This document shows, piece by piece, positions 22,791-48,700 of a DNA stretch of 64,000 bases. A program made the translations under genes and the position numbers. This DNA is from Calliopum simillimum (taxonomy: Eukaryota; Arthropoda; Insecta; Diptera; Lauxaniidae). Location: positions 122,278,897 to 122,342,896 of the forward strand of contig OX638370.1 in assembly GCA_951812925.1 (NCBI GenBank), written 5' to 3'. The notes under the pieces were generated by a model. The model saw nothing but the letters and a program-made list of their open reading frames with translations, made no database searches and had not been told where the DNA came from. Every line of letters starts with the position of its first letter. The stretch's first letter is position 1.

Positions 22791-23715
22791 TGGTTTATGT
22801 TGACTATATGAAAATTATACTAATTTTATGAACTTTAGTCAATGTTTTGCAAGAATCGAAAATTCCATGCATTTTCCAACTTAGAATATTATGACAATTA
22901 GGAGAAGAGAAAAAACTACTGAACATGGCTATGGTGACATATGTTTCGGTTACCGCCACGTAACCATCATCAGACCAATTTATGTTTTATTTAATTTATT
23001 TTAAATTAAATGAAATAACAATTGAAAAATTTTTGAACTTTTTGTCTGAGGCCGGGATCGATCTATGAACCTTTCGAAATCAATCTCTCAATATTCTAAG
23101 TTGGAAAATGCATGGAATTTTCGATTCTTGCAAAACATTGACTAAAGTTCATAAAATTAGTATAATTTTCATATAGTCAACATAAACCATTTTAAGTAAT
23201 CATGGAGAACACGCCAAATATGTGCAACTGGCAACACTTGTCAGTCACATAATATAACGGTATTGATTCTCAGCCAATGGCTGAGCCTTACCAAACAAAC
23301 ACAACATGAATGATGACAAAGGAGTATAGAGAATGAAACCACGCTACATGCATATAGGCACTTAAGCTACCAATTTTTCCGAGGGCACACAGCGCAGTCC
23401 GTTGATAAATGCGCTATGTAGAGAGATTGATTTCGAAAGGTTCATAGATCGATCCCGGCCTCAGACAAAAAAAAAAAAAAAAAAAAGTTCAAAAATTTTT
23501 CAATTGTTATTTCATTTAATTTAAAATAAATTAAATAAAACATAAATTGGTCTGATGATGGTTACGTGGCGGTAACCGAAACATATGTCACCATAGCCAT
23601 GTTCAGTAGTTTTTTCTCTTCTCCTAATTGTCATAATATTCTAAGTTGGAAAATGCATGGAATTTTCGATTCTTGCAAAACATTGACTAAAGTTCATAAA
23701 ATTAGTATAATTTTT
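22790..23715. mobile_element. Foldback element carrying a tRNA-like SINE segment
   Basis: The segment 22900-23090 (CATATGTTTCGGTTACCGCC, GGCCGGGATCGATCTATGAA) recurs inverted at about 23430-23635. A roughly 100-bp segment with GTTGGAAAATGCATGGAATT is present three times (about 22880, inverted, and about 23100 and 23645). Between the arms, 23200-23420 is a unique insert. The CATATGTTTCGG(C/T)TAC word recurs at 59270, tying this element to the SINE family there. Confidence 0.65.
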
Positions 23716-24286
23716 CTTTAATTCTAAACTGATAAACGCATATTTGCTCTTGTTTAGAAATGAATAAAAGGACTGTTGTTATATTAAATTTTATTTGTTT
23801 TAAATTACATTTATATATTATAATTAATTATTTATTGAAATACATATTTTCTTTTATTTTATTGAAAAACAGAAAAAAAATAAAATAAAAATCATGTATA
23901 TCGTTCCAAGTATAGTTAAGTTTTAAGATACTCGTAGCTTAAACACAAAAAGTTGCCTTGGCAAATTTTGTAAAATAAAAACCGAAAGGAACATAAAATA
24001 AATCGAAAAACCCAATATTCGCGTATTTCTTTCGTTTTGATATAAAAAGTTTTTAATTATAAATTTAAATTTATAATGCGTTCTTTTTTTTTCAATACTA
24101 ATATTTAAATTTTAACGCATTCCTTCTTCGATTATGGTGACAAGTTTTTAAATTTGAAATTCACAACAATTCGAATTTTAACAATTGTTGTTGTATAGTA
24201 ATTCTTTACAATTTAATAATATGCAGTTAAAATTCGGCGCTTTAATTTTTCTTCATTTTTTTTTTTTTTTTTTTTTAAGTTTACAT

Positions 24287-24715
24287 TAACAATGTTCACG
24301 AAGTAGGGCAGCAGTCTGGTAAAATAAAAGAGCAAATCTGCTCTAAACAACCACAAAAAAATGTTATGTAATTTAGCTAAAAGTTAGCACATTTGCTACA
24401 CAAAACCCTTGACTAAATTTGAATAATCTTTTCTATTACACCAAAATGTGTGACATTTGTGTTTAAAATTTAGATTAAATTCACTGTTTTTCATAATTAA
24501 TATAAAAATAAAATGGACCTGCAAAAGAAAAAACGTAAAACAGAAAAGCCATCGAAAACCCTGTTGGACAACTATCGGACTTTGTTCCGTGGTATTTTCA
24601 TAAATTTTAACAGTAGATTTTTTTATTTTTCAAAAGTAAACACACACAGTCGTTTACTAATTTAGCTTACACTGTGCTATTTAGCTCATCTACCATACCG
24701 GCTGCCCTACTTCGT
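24287..24715. mobile_element. MITE with TIR TTCACGAAGTAGGGCAGC, copy 1
   Basis: TTCACGAAGTAGGGCAGC at 24287 is mirrored by GCTGCCCTACTTCGTGAA ending near 24718. The body shares GAGCAAATCTGCTCTAAACA and a short lysine-rich frame (MDLQKKKRKTEKPSKTLLDN) with the copy at 60525-61015. The conserved mini-frame may be the start of an ancestral transposon gene. The element ends 60 bp downstream of the Cul4 stop codon side. Confidence 0.75.
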
Positions 24716-24776
24716 GAATACCGCTATTGAATAACTTTTACGTAGTTAAATAATTTGTAGTGTTTTTAAGCTCCGC

Positions 24777-38981
<14,205 letters not shown>

Positions 38982-39600
38982 AATTTTTTGTTCTTACGAT
39001 TGCCTGGTGCTGACTGAGCACCTTCCCATGCGCGCTTCAACAGCAACAAGCAAGCAAGCTAAGGTGAGAATTCCCAAGAATGGATGATGCCTGCTTTTTG
39101 ATTGTCGGCAAATAGAGAGCGCTGAGCGCTGCAAGATGTAATAGAAGAATAGTCCAGCTAGCGGCTGATGCTGCTCTGGATGAATGCAATTACTCAATTT
39201 AACTAAAAAAAATATCGAAAATTATTTCACTTTAATATTTTAGCGAACTTATTATTTGCGGAAATTTGCAAAATCGTTGCCTTCATCTTTTAATAGAATT
39301 CAATCGGGCTCTTCCCCTGCCAGCACCCTATTTTCAGTTTTACACTTACATTACGTTTTTCGGACTTCACTTTTTGATGCCAGTTTTCCGATATTTTACC
39401 AATTTTCAAAGATTAATTTTACTTTTTACTGCAACTGTATATTGTAAGCAACACTTTTATTGTATTTATTAGTCTTTTACTTAATTATTTTAATGCAATA
39501 TTTGTTAAAATATATCCTACTTCTCGTTTTTAGCTAAACAAAACAGACTGCTCTTGTGGGAAAAACAGGGTGATTTTTTTCCCTATTTTGACTCGTTGCC
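38982..39600 (-). promoter_or_regulatory. Probable Cul4 5' UTR and promoter region
   Basis: This lies directly upstream of the Cul4 ATG (context AAAAATTATGAGC on the minus strand) and contains no other plausible gene. A TATA box or initiator could not be fixed by eye. Confidence 0.35.
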
Positions 39601-40390
39601 TGCCATTTGACAGCTAAAGTAATGCCAAATTTTAGTAAAATGCTGCCATGCCAAAAGTGTTTGTTCTTAGTGATGTGGAAATATGAAACAATTCAAACTG
39701 TTGAATCCGGTTATCGAAAGTAAAAAAAAAATCCCATTAGGTGCTTACAAAATTAACATTTTTTGATTGAATCTTTAGTTATTTAATTTGATGGAGTAAA
39801 TACAAAGTTGCTTTAAGCGAATCTCACGTTAAAAATTTGGTTAAGTAGTAGCCCACACTAATGTCAACATATGAGTTGAATTTAAAAAAGAACAACCTAA
39901 AAATGTAAAATTTTTTTTACACAATTTGATTTATGGGGCGCACATTAGATAGTATCACAAAAAAAAAAAGTTCGAATGACCACCCCCAGTTTGAAAGCTA
40001 ATATTGAAAGAATTTTAAGGAAAAAAACTTTTTTTTCGGCCTCTAAATTCGATGCGGTTTGGTTTTTTTCCGTCCGATCAACAAGTGTAGTATATCATTG
40101 TAAATGTTTCAACATGGGCCATGATTCAATAACAATGGTAATGGCAAGTTGTCAAAATAAAAAAAATGGAACCCTGCATCTTGCATAACTATCTGTCAAA
40201 AGACAAGAATCAAAACAAAGAATATTGACATTTTCGTAGTTTAAAAATTATAAGAAGAAGCAGCATTTGTTATCGCTGCAACCAGGGTAATTCAACTATG
40301 ACATAAGCTACATTTCATTCATAAAAGTCATTTATCTCAGATTTTTTTTTTCGACTAGTTGTACTCATTAGCTTTGTTTGACACTTCATA
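39600..40390. other. Noncoding intergenic stretch
   Basis: No supported gene or clear repeat end. Short A/T tracts only. Confidence 0.4.
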
Positions 40391-40395
40391 TATAT

Positions 40396-41550
40396 GTGTA
40401 AAAATGTCTATTAAACACTAATTATGGGCGCATCTGTAAAAATGTCTATTAAACACTTATTATGAAAAAAATGGAAAAATGTAAAAATGTCTATCAAACA
40501 CTAATTATGAGCGCATCTGTAAAAATGTCTATTAAACATTTATTATTGGGTGTACAACTTAAAAACCGGAATATTTTTGCGAAATTTGATGCTTTATTGT
40601 GGAAAAATGTTACAATATATTTTATTCAAAGTATTGTCCATTGGAAGCTACAACATTTCCCCATCTTTCAGGCAATTTATGAATTCCATCCCAAAATAAT
40701 TGCGCCGGCTTGGCGGCCAAAAATTAATCGAGCCAATTTTCGATATCTTGAAATTAAGTGAACCGTATTCCTAATAGGGCATTCTGCATTGATCGGAACA
40801 AATGGTAGTCTGATGGTGCAAGGCCTGGGCTATAAGGCGGGTGAGGCAAAATTTGTATAGATTTCCCATCCGTTGTTTTCCAGGTAATTTTTGACTGGGG
40901 CAGCAATATGTGGCCGAGCGTTATCGTGGTGGAAAATGATTGACTCGTGTCTGGTCGCATACGTTGGCCGCTCTGCCTGGATTTTCTGCTTCAATCGGAT
41001 CAATTGTTGACGATAGAGTTAAGCATTAATGGTTTGGCCACCTGGCAACAGCTCATAATGGATCACACCTAGCTGATCCTGAACAGGACGTTCTTTGTCT
41101 TCGACATCAAAATCACCACTTTTAAACCATCGAAACCACTCACGACAGCTTGATTCAGCTGGAGCATAGTCCCCATAAACTTCTACAAGCAAACTATGAC
41201 TTTCCGCAGCAGTTTTCTTTGCAAAAAAATGACCCAACAGAACCTCCCGCAAATGCTGTCTTTTTCTCCAATTTTCGAAGTTATTCATCGTGAAAAATAA
41301 TAATGATGCACACAAGATAAAATTGTTTTGTTGACTGGTTTTGACAGCTGTCAAATGTACCTTCAAAATGACATATATATAAAGTTCGAGCTTCCACGAT
41401 ATTTGTTAGTACGGACATCCACCGTCAAATTCCGGTTTTTAAGTTGTACACCCAATATGAAAAAAATGGAAAAATGTAAAAATGTCTAGTAAACACTAAT
41501 TGTGAGCGCATCTGTAAAAATGTCTATTAAACACTAATTTCGAGCGCTCC
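40396..41550. repeat. Minisatellite split by a mariner insertion
   Basis: The unit TGTAAAAATGTCTATTAAAC plus CTAATTATGAGCGCATC recurs about four times at 40396-40545 and twice at 41470-41545. A variant spacer ATGAAAAAAATGGAAAAATG occurs on both sides of the mariner, so the element landed inside a pre-existing array. Confidence 0.75.
40546..41455 (-). mobile_element. Internally deleted mariner element (910 bp), TA target duplication
   Basis: Perfect or near-perfect inverted ends start TTGGGTGTACAACTTAAAAA and are bounded by TA at 40544-40545 and 41456-41457. On the minus strand the transposase N-terminus is readable (MNNFENWRKRQHLREVLLGH with a helix-turn-helix, SSCREWFRWFKSGDFDVEDKERP). The C-terminal part follows out of frame: PHPPYSPGLAPSDYHLFRSMQN, with the third catalytic Asp of the DD34D triad. 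The middle with the first two aspartates is deleted, so the protein is non-functional, but both ends could still be mobilised by an active relative. Truncated copies are at 43039 and 59047. Confidence 0.9.
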
Positions 41551-41559
41551 TCCAAAAAA

Positions 41560-41760
41560 AAAAATGAATAAAAAAATTGCTTCTCCAAAAATACTTTCCG
41601 ATAATTATATAATTATAATTTAATGCTGCTTATAAAAAAAAAAAATGGTCAAGTGATTATTTTTAATTAAAAAAACAAAATAAAGCAAAAAAAAAAAAAA
41701 AAATTACTAGCCCGGCCGGGAGTCGAACCCAGGCTCCCGGGCGTTTAGAAATTTTGAATT
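41560..41760 (-). repeat. tRNA-related SINE, minus orientation
   Basis: On the minus strand a B-box-like GGGTTCGACTCCC (about 41715-41735) is followed by GGCCGGGCTAGTAA, a long T run and TTTGCTTTATTTTG. The T-rich tail with GCTTTATTTT is shared with the tandem units inside 727-1609, so the two belong to one family. Confidence 0.55.
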
Positions 41761-42509
41761 ACACATTCTTCTCCTGATTGGAAAGAAATTTCAATTTATT
41801 ATTCCAAAAATTTCGAACCATGATCAGATGATTAATCGAAACTCCATTCAAGACTTAGTGAATGAACAAATTAAATTTTAGTTTTGCTAGTTTAGTAGAA
41901 AGTAATTTAGTGATTCATTCACTTAATCTTGAATAGAGCTGTAATTTTTCGATTTTTCGTCCGATCTTGGTCGGCAAGTATTCAATAAATATGATATTAA
42001 CAAAATTAATAAAACTTTAACTTTCTTAATTGTTCATTACGGTTTCAATTGAAACCAATTGTTGGGAAATGCAAAAAAAAGATTTCAAACAGTGGTTATT
42101 TAGAATTGGCTGCTATTTTGATATAACGATGTATGCAATATTTTTACCTATAGTATATTTTAACATAATTTAGTGTTTTTAACCAATTTTATTAATTTCT
42201 AACAGAATCCCAGCGAATTTATAGTATGTCATTACTTTTGCCCTTATATAGAATTCCACTAGTATTGAAATAAACGACATATTTAGTACATTTGATTTAC
42301 AATTGATTATTATACAATTGATTATAATTGATTAATTGATAGGATATTGCCCATCTCGTGTTGTATTCTCCAGTAACTTCATAACAGAAGCATCTTTTCG
42401 TCCAAAAAACTTGACAACTTGCAGAACATATTTCAATCCATTATTTTCACTTTTGTACATTAAAAGCAGCAGAGAAGGCAGTTTGGCAGTTTGGTTTTGG
42501 TATGGTATG
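41761..42509. other. Noncoding AT-rich stretch
   Basis: No gene is supported. A short inverted pair (CTCCATTCAAGACTTAGTGA near 41850 and TTCACTTAATCTTGAATAGAG near 41918) suggests another small MITE. Confidence 0.4.
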
Positions 42510-42603
42510 CAAAAAATCTGCGATGGATAGTGAGTATGGTTTTTCGCGCAAAACATTTTTCACAAAATTCGCACTTAAAAGGTTTTTCTCCTGAATGCTT
42601 CAT
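42510..42603 (-). pseudogene. C2H2 zinc-finger fragment
   Basis: On the minus strand the frame reads [20 protein letters not shown], the H-x-GEKP(F/Y) linker plus the first half of a classical C2H2 finger (CX2C, then His 12 residues on). The second His is not at the expected spacing and the frame is isolated, with no neighbouring fingers or splice sites. It is a scrap of a host or transposon zinc-finger gene. Confidence 0.55.
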
Positions 42604-43038
42604 TCACATTAACCAATTAATTAACTAAAATACTAAAATGGTTACAAGCGTTTAACTAATGTTTCATATTGACAGTGTTTTGGTTTACTAAAACAAAAAA
42701 CAAAAAAGTTAGCACAGAATAATTTTGTGGAATTTGTTTGTGGATTTTGTCGAAACATATGTTTTTTGTTTGAGGTTAGGAAAACAAAATAACAAAAACA
42801 ATGGAAAACGAACGCTGCAAATTTTATTGATGAATAAGTGAATTTTCTGATCAAATTAGTGACAGGGCACAAAAATATAATTCAATGGAAAAAAACCGAC
42901 ACGTGGCTGTCCATCACCTGTTAGGTAACTAATGAAATTTGGGGGTTTAACTAATGGTTAAATCATGACTGAAAAAAATGTTGCTGGTTAAACCCTTGAC
43001 ATTATTCGGGCCTAGGTGATTGTAGTTAAAAAAATGTA

Positions 43039-43103
43039 TTGGGTGTACAACTTAAAAACCGGAAGGTACATTTGACAGCTGTCAAAATCAGTCAACAAAA
43101 CAA
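43039..43103. mobile_element. Truncated copy of the 40546 mariner end
   Basis: TTGGGTGTACAACTTAAAAA follows a TA at 43037. GGTACATTTGACAGCTGTCA comes next, so about 70 bp present in the 59047 copy are deleted here. The other end is missing. Confidence 0.7.
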
Positions 43104-43510
43104 TCAGAGTAGAGCAGCTTTTGAAAAATGTCATATTACTTTTAGAGCAGGCTAGAGTAGAGTAGAGTAGTGTAGAGCAGAAATTTCAAAAAACACAAAA
43201 CAAGCAACTTTGAGTAAATTAGCAAAAAATTTAGAAATATTTACATTTTTTCACGTTAAAAATAAAAAATAAATAAAAAAATTTACGTAAAATTTTAAAA
43301 ATATTTATTTTGTTTTGATTTTTCTTATGAAAGTTTGCTGCTCCAACCTGCTCTACATAAAATTCTAGAGCAGAAAAAAGCAAACAGAGTAGTTGAGAGC
43401 AGACTCATCGAACATTTTTCAGAGTAGAATAGAGCAAGCTAGAGCAGAAAAAAGTTTCATCGAACACTTTTGACTGCTCTAACTTGCTCTAGAGTACTCT
43501 AGAGCAATCA
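43095..43510. repeat. AGAGCAG-rich inverted repeat element
   Basis: CAGAGTAGAGCAGCTTTTGA near 43105 is mirrored near 43475-43505 by TGACTGCTCTAACTTGCTCT. TAGAGTAGAGTAG runs lie near 43150, and more AGAGCAG words near 43375-43450. The layout is that of a small foldback element; no ORF. Confidence 0.5.
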
Positions 43511-43885
43511 TCAAACAAAGCTATTATCTCAGTTTCGCATTTTTTCGCATTTTTCATAAATATTCAAACAAAAACTTCAAAATATAAAAAAAGTATGAAT
43601 TTTCAGAGGCTTATTGTATAGGAATAAAATCCATTTTGAATTTTTCAAAAATCTGTTATAGGAGGTCTACAACATGTCCTACCGTTTAAAAAGTAACTTT
43701 TGGATGACGCCCTCTACAGCAGCCAAGGGAAACTAAAAATAAAAAAAAAAAAATTTTCATATTTTTTAGACAATATTTAACAATGTCCAAAAGAAATTTT
43801 GTCAAGAAATATAATAGTTTTTTCATAGTAAAATTTTTAAAGTGTTTTTTTTTTTTTTCAATTACAAAGGCGAATGTCCCCTTAA

Positions 43886-44108
43886 TACATGGGTTTCCAC
43901 CGGAGAATTATAAGGCGATTTAACCGTTAATCTCCTCATTCATCATGGGGGTTGTCGTGAATAAAGATTTCCGCGGAATTTTGCACATACTGCCGTGCAT
44001 TTTCCATTGCAGTGTAAGCAAAATTCCCTGGAAATATTCATTCACGATAACCCCCATGATGAATGAGGTGATTAACGGTTAAATCGCCTTATAATTCTCC
44101 GGTGGAAA
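43886..44108. mobile_element. Short near-perfect foldback (about 220 bp)
   Basis: GGTTTCCACCGGAGAATTAT at 43890 reappears as ATAATTCTCCGGTGGAAAC ending near 44108. The arms include AAGGCGATTTAACCGTTAAT and CATCATGGGGGTT(GT/AT)CGTGAATAAA. Arms of about 95 bp match almost fully. A degraded relative with TTTCCAACGGAGATTAA and TTAATCTTCGGTGGAAACAG lies at 44240-44370, and the core matches repeats at 12580-13040. Confidence 0.75.
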
Positions 44109-44399
44109 CGACATATTAAATCTCCTAATATTATGTTTATATATGGTGAAAAAAAATAATTTAAAACTTATAGTGCGTTTGCAACGGAAATTTAAGAGGT
44201 GATTAACGGATGCTTCCAGATTTATTTGGTATCTTAATAGCCTGTTTCCAACGGAGATTAAGAATGAGATTAAACCGCAACTCACCTCATTCATCATGCA
44301 TTAAACGTCAACTAAATCTGAAAATAGCCGTAAATCCCATTTTTAATCTTCGGTGGAAACAGTCCATAAGCATTAAAATTGTTCAGAAACGGAACGGAT

Positions 44400-45720
44400 A
44401 ACTAATAGAAAGTTGGCCATAAATTACTGTATAAGTTATTTGCATCTGCCTCACCGTACTTTATCAATATTTTCGTATATGCTTCGATCTGCACCATACA
44501 AAACAATGTAAAAATGTTGTTTTAGTTTTCACATACTTTTATTTAATCCTTTGTTATAGTTCCATATGTATAATAAATTAATAATAATACATTGGCATTT
44601 TATAAACCTAAGTTTGTTTTGCTTCTTTTTGTGGTTTCTACAAAGGAAAGAGAGCAACTTATATATATACATATATGCATATATGTATGTTATTACTTTC
44701 GATATAAAATGAGTCACAATAAAAACAAGGAATATGTTACTTCATCACAAAACATGTTTCATAAAAATTAAAATAAGATTTAAAATTGTAATGTCATAAT
44801 TAAAAAATATGTTGGCTGATATTGCCTTACTTTATGTATTGAAATACTGATACTATTAAGGAGGAAACAAGACTCACATTTCTGAAGTTACATACACAAT
44901 TTGAAAGTGAAGTTCTTATACTAGACTACACTGCTGATAGAAAGAAAAACTTATTACTTTCATGCCCTTTTAAAGACCTGCTAAGATACGTTTATATATT
45001 TTCAATTATAACTTTCAATATTTCTTTGCACAACACTGAAATAACTTTGATATATAGATTTTTTTTGCATTCATTTCTTATTTGCCAACATTTTCTGTCA
45101 ACTTTACATCGGAATTTATTATAAATTATTTATTTTATTGCTCATAAATTATGTATTTTGAACGACTGTGTCGTCGCAATGATTATGGCAGCTTAATATT
45201 TAAAAAAAATAAAAATGTTAAAAAGTAATGATTTAAAATTAAATAAATAATACATTATAAAATCAACAACTGTTTTATTTTATTATTATTATTGGAAATA
45301 AATAATGTAATATTTTTACAGAAGCTTTCGACAAATAATACTTTTGTTATGTGATACAGTTTTCAACTAATGCAGAATAAATATTGATTTTTGATTTTTT
45401 TTTATATTATTTTTGTATAAGCTTAACAACAAAATATTTTACAATTATGAGTACAAATTTTGTTACATCTAATCATAATCAAAAGAAAACATAATAACTT
45501 GTATATAAGTAAAAAAAAGAAAAAATTTGTTAATTACAATTTACTTATAAAGTTCAGTTTGTAAACTTTATTTATATATATTATAGCGCAAGTAAAATTA
45601 TGAATTTAAGAAATCATAGGTAATTGTTATTTTTATTTGTGTCATTCATTGATCAACGTGTTGTCGTTATTCGGTTCGTTTGTGTGATAATTTCTATTTA
45701 GCTGGCTGCTGCTACTTCAT
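44400..45720. other. AT-rich region downstream of ASAP; probable 3' UTR
   Basis: On the minus strand this follows the ASAP stop codon and contains several AATAAA-complement words. The exact cleavage site cannot be chosen. No other gene is supported. Confidence 0.4.
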
Positions 45721-45723
45721 CCC

Positions 45724-48700
45724 TTAGTCCGGCAGCATATGCACAAAACTAACTGGAAACATTCCGCGTCTTGTAGGCGCGCCCTCTATTATACCTTCCA
45801 TCCAATTTTCATCATCTGTTCTATCATTGAGCACAATTAATATTTCGCCTTCTTTGAATTCGAGTTCATCATCGTTATCAGCAGCACAATCGTATAAAGC
45901 ACGACAACGCCGATGTCCGCTCTTGAAATAAAAAATTTAAAATATATATTATATAATGATTAAGTCTCTCATATTTCCGTTGTCGTTTTAGTTGTCGTCG
46001 CCTCGTTCCTAAATTTACATTCTTGAAATAAATGGGCGATTCTACTCACGAGGGAATATTCTACGGCTCACCTAGTTTTACATATTTTTTGTAACAATAT
46101 TACTTTGAAGGCACCAAATCAAATTCTCAGTCTCCTGGCATGTCTCTCTTCCAAAATTGTAATTGAGCATACGTACACTTTGCACTAAAAACGAGAAGTG
46201 CAATCAATAGTGTCACAATGTAACTGTCGAATTCTGCTTTAATATTTAATTTCATTAAAAAATACGTTATTAAACGTTGTTGCTCGATTTTTTGCTCAGC
46301 ATCCTGGCACATCAAAACATCTAAAAATTTTGATAAATTTCCGTATCTATCGCGTTGCAGCTTTATTGGTGTGAATAAACGAAGTAAAGTTACCTTAGAA
46401 TCGCTTAAATTTGTCTTTGTCGTATAAATTGTTTCATCGTTACGCCGACCTTTGTTGAAGTTGTATTTTGTTAAAAATATATTTCGTGCAAGTTTTTATT
46501 ACATTCATAGCATTTTAATGTAAAATACCATAATTTCATCGTATTGACTGAAAAGTGAAAAAACCGCAGCCTCCTGGCATTTAAGATATAATTTTTGTTT
46601 TTTAAAAGTAAAAATAATTGGGTTCTAACAAACAGCGCTAAATAAGAATATTTCCTTAGGCAGCCTCCTAAGCTAATTTTTTTATAAACGACCAAAAATT
46701 TTTGACCGGACCGTTTTAGAAAAGTACAAAAAAAACCTATGCTGAATTTAGACTACTTGTCGGAACTCAGATATCGAAAATAAGTTATTTTCCTTCCTTC
46801 GTGAGTAGAATTACCCATATTAAATCAATTAATAGAGAGTGTTGCCATATGTCATTAGATTTTCGAATTTTCGAAACTGATTGTAGGGAAGCCTAGGCTA
46901 TAATAATAACAAAATAAACTTTTAATGTGATATTGATACATTCTAAGTTTTTATATTGTATAAAGAATACGATAATTTACTTCGCTGAAATTAAAATTGG
47001 ATTCGCTTCATAGTAAAAGGGGCTTTCAAAATCTAAGTAAATTTGTTATAAAATATTGATTACTTACAAAATTTAAATGCTTTGCATTGCTGTTCACGCC
47101 TTTGTTTGTTTGTTGATTGTCTGGGGAAGAGTTTATGCGATCATTATCGCTTGATGAAACATTTGATTCAGCCGAATGATCTAGGCCTCCACCTGATGAG
47201 TCCATATCTGTGTTCCATGATTCGTATTCGGTAAAATTTGTTGATTGATTCATCAGCTGTGCGTGCATTTAGAATATTCAATTAAATATGGTTTTCATTA
47301 GAAGAACATTAACAAAATAAATTGAATACGATGTAACGACAAAAAAATAAAATAAAATAGCTCTATGTTATTTTTATTATTGATCCAGTAAAATGATATT
47401 GAATTTGTTTTAATTGTAAAAAAGTTTTTAAATAAAACTACAGTCCAACTTCTATAACTCGAAAATTGGCAATTCAAAAAAATTTTTTTTTCTACCAATT
47501 TCAAATTTCAGGATCAAATCGACAACGAAGTTCGACTGAATTCGAAAATCAAGAAAGAACTTTTATGTTGAAGTCAATTTTTGTCTGTAGTGTGTATTTT
47601 GAAAATCCAATTGAGTTCAAAATGTGGTTTTGCTTGAAAAAACTGAAATCTTTTCCAATTGTAGAAACAGAAAACTACTCATCTAAGAATTCTTCGAATT
47701 TAAGCAATTACAGTTTTAGTTTTTTTTTTTTTCCAAACTTAGATTTTACTGGACAATATATTACACAGTGCAACATGAAAAATCCAAACAACTTTTTGAG
47801 TGCTATTCCTTTAAGTACCCAGATAGGGTTTTGCTAGTTTGGCTCCAGATCGGATTTCATAGCACTATATATATTGGAGTTTTTCAAAGAAAATTCACTT
47901 TTGCCTCGTTGGGCGCCAATTATAAATTGTGAAAATTATTAAAAAAAAAAAATTATTTATTTACCACTATTTTAGCATTTCATTAATTATAATCGTTTTG
48001 ATTCTAAATTCGGAGTCAAGAAATATATTGAATTGACGATTAGTACTTATTAAAGGGTTAGGAAAATGAAAAAATCATTATCTTTTTTTTTTTTCTGACC
48101 CCCCGATAAACACTCCTTTTCGGTTCAATATATATCAATATATAGGAGCGACGAGTTTTTACTAAGCGGTTAGGAAAACGAAGCAATCACACTTATGCTT
48201 TGTTTTCCTGATAAACAGTCCTCGTCGTTTCAATAAATTTCCAGACTCCAAATTTAGAAACGAGACGACGATATAAACTAAAACCATTTAAAAACGAAAT
48301 AGAAACGACAATTGGGGATAGGGGTGAATAATTTTTGAAATTTAAATTAATTTCATTGGAATAAAAAAGACGTTATGAAGAGCGGATGCCCGACAAATTA
48401 AAATTTTCACAATTTTCAATTGGCGCCCAACGTGGCAAAAGTACATTTTCTTTGAAAAAATCCAAAAATGTTGCACAGTGTTATTAAAAAATTAACAAAA
48501 AAACATTTTAATTAAAAGTTCTAGGCAAACGTTTGCAGTCACATATATAAATGTAGTATTTAAAAGGACATCACAATGTAATGAGCGGATACAATTTACA
48601 TAGAGAAAACATATGCTGTTTTTTTTTATAAAATGTAAGTTCGAATATACCACGGCAGACTTCTGGCGATTTATAAAGTTTTAAGTACCCCAAAATCCAC

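Noticed and set aside
47876..48465. A complete LTR provirus
   Set aside because: No gag, protease, RT, integrase or envelope frame lies between or next to the primer-site-like words, and the two copies face in opposite directions.
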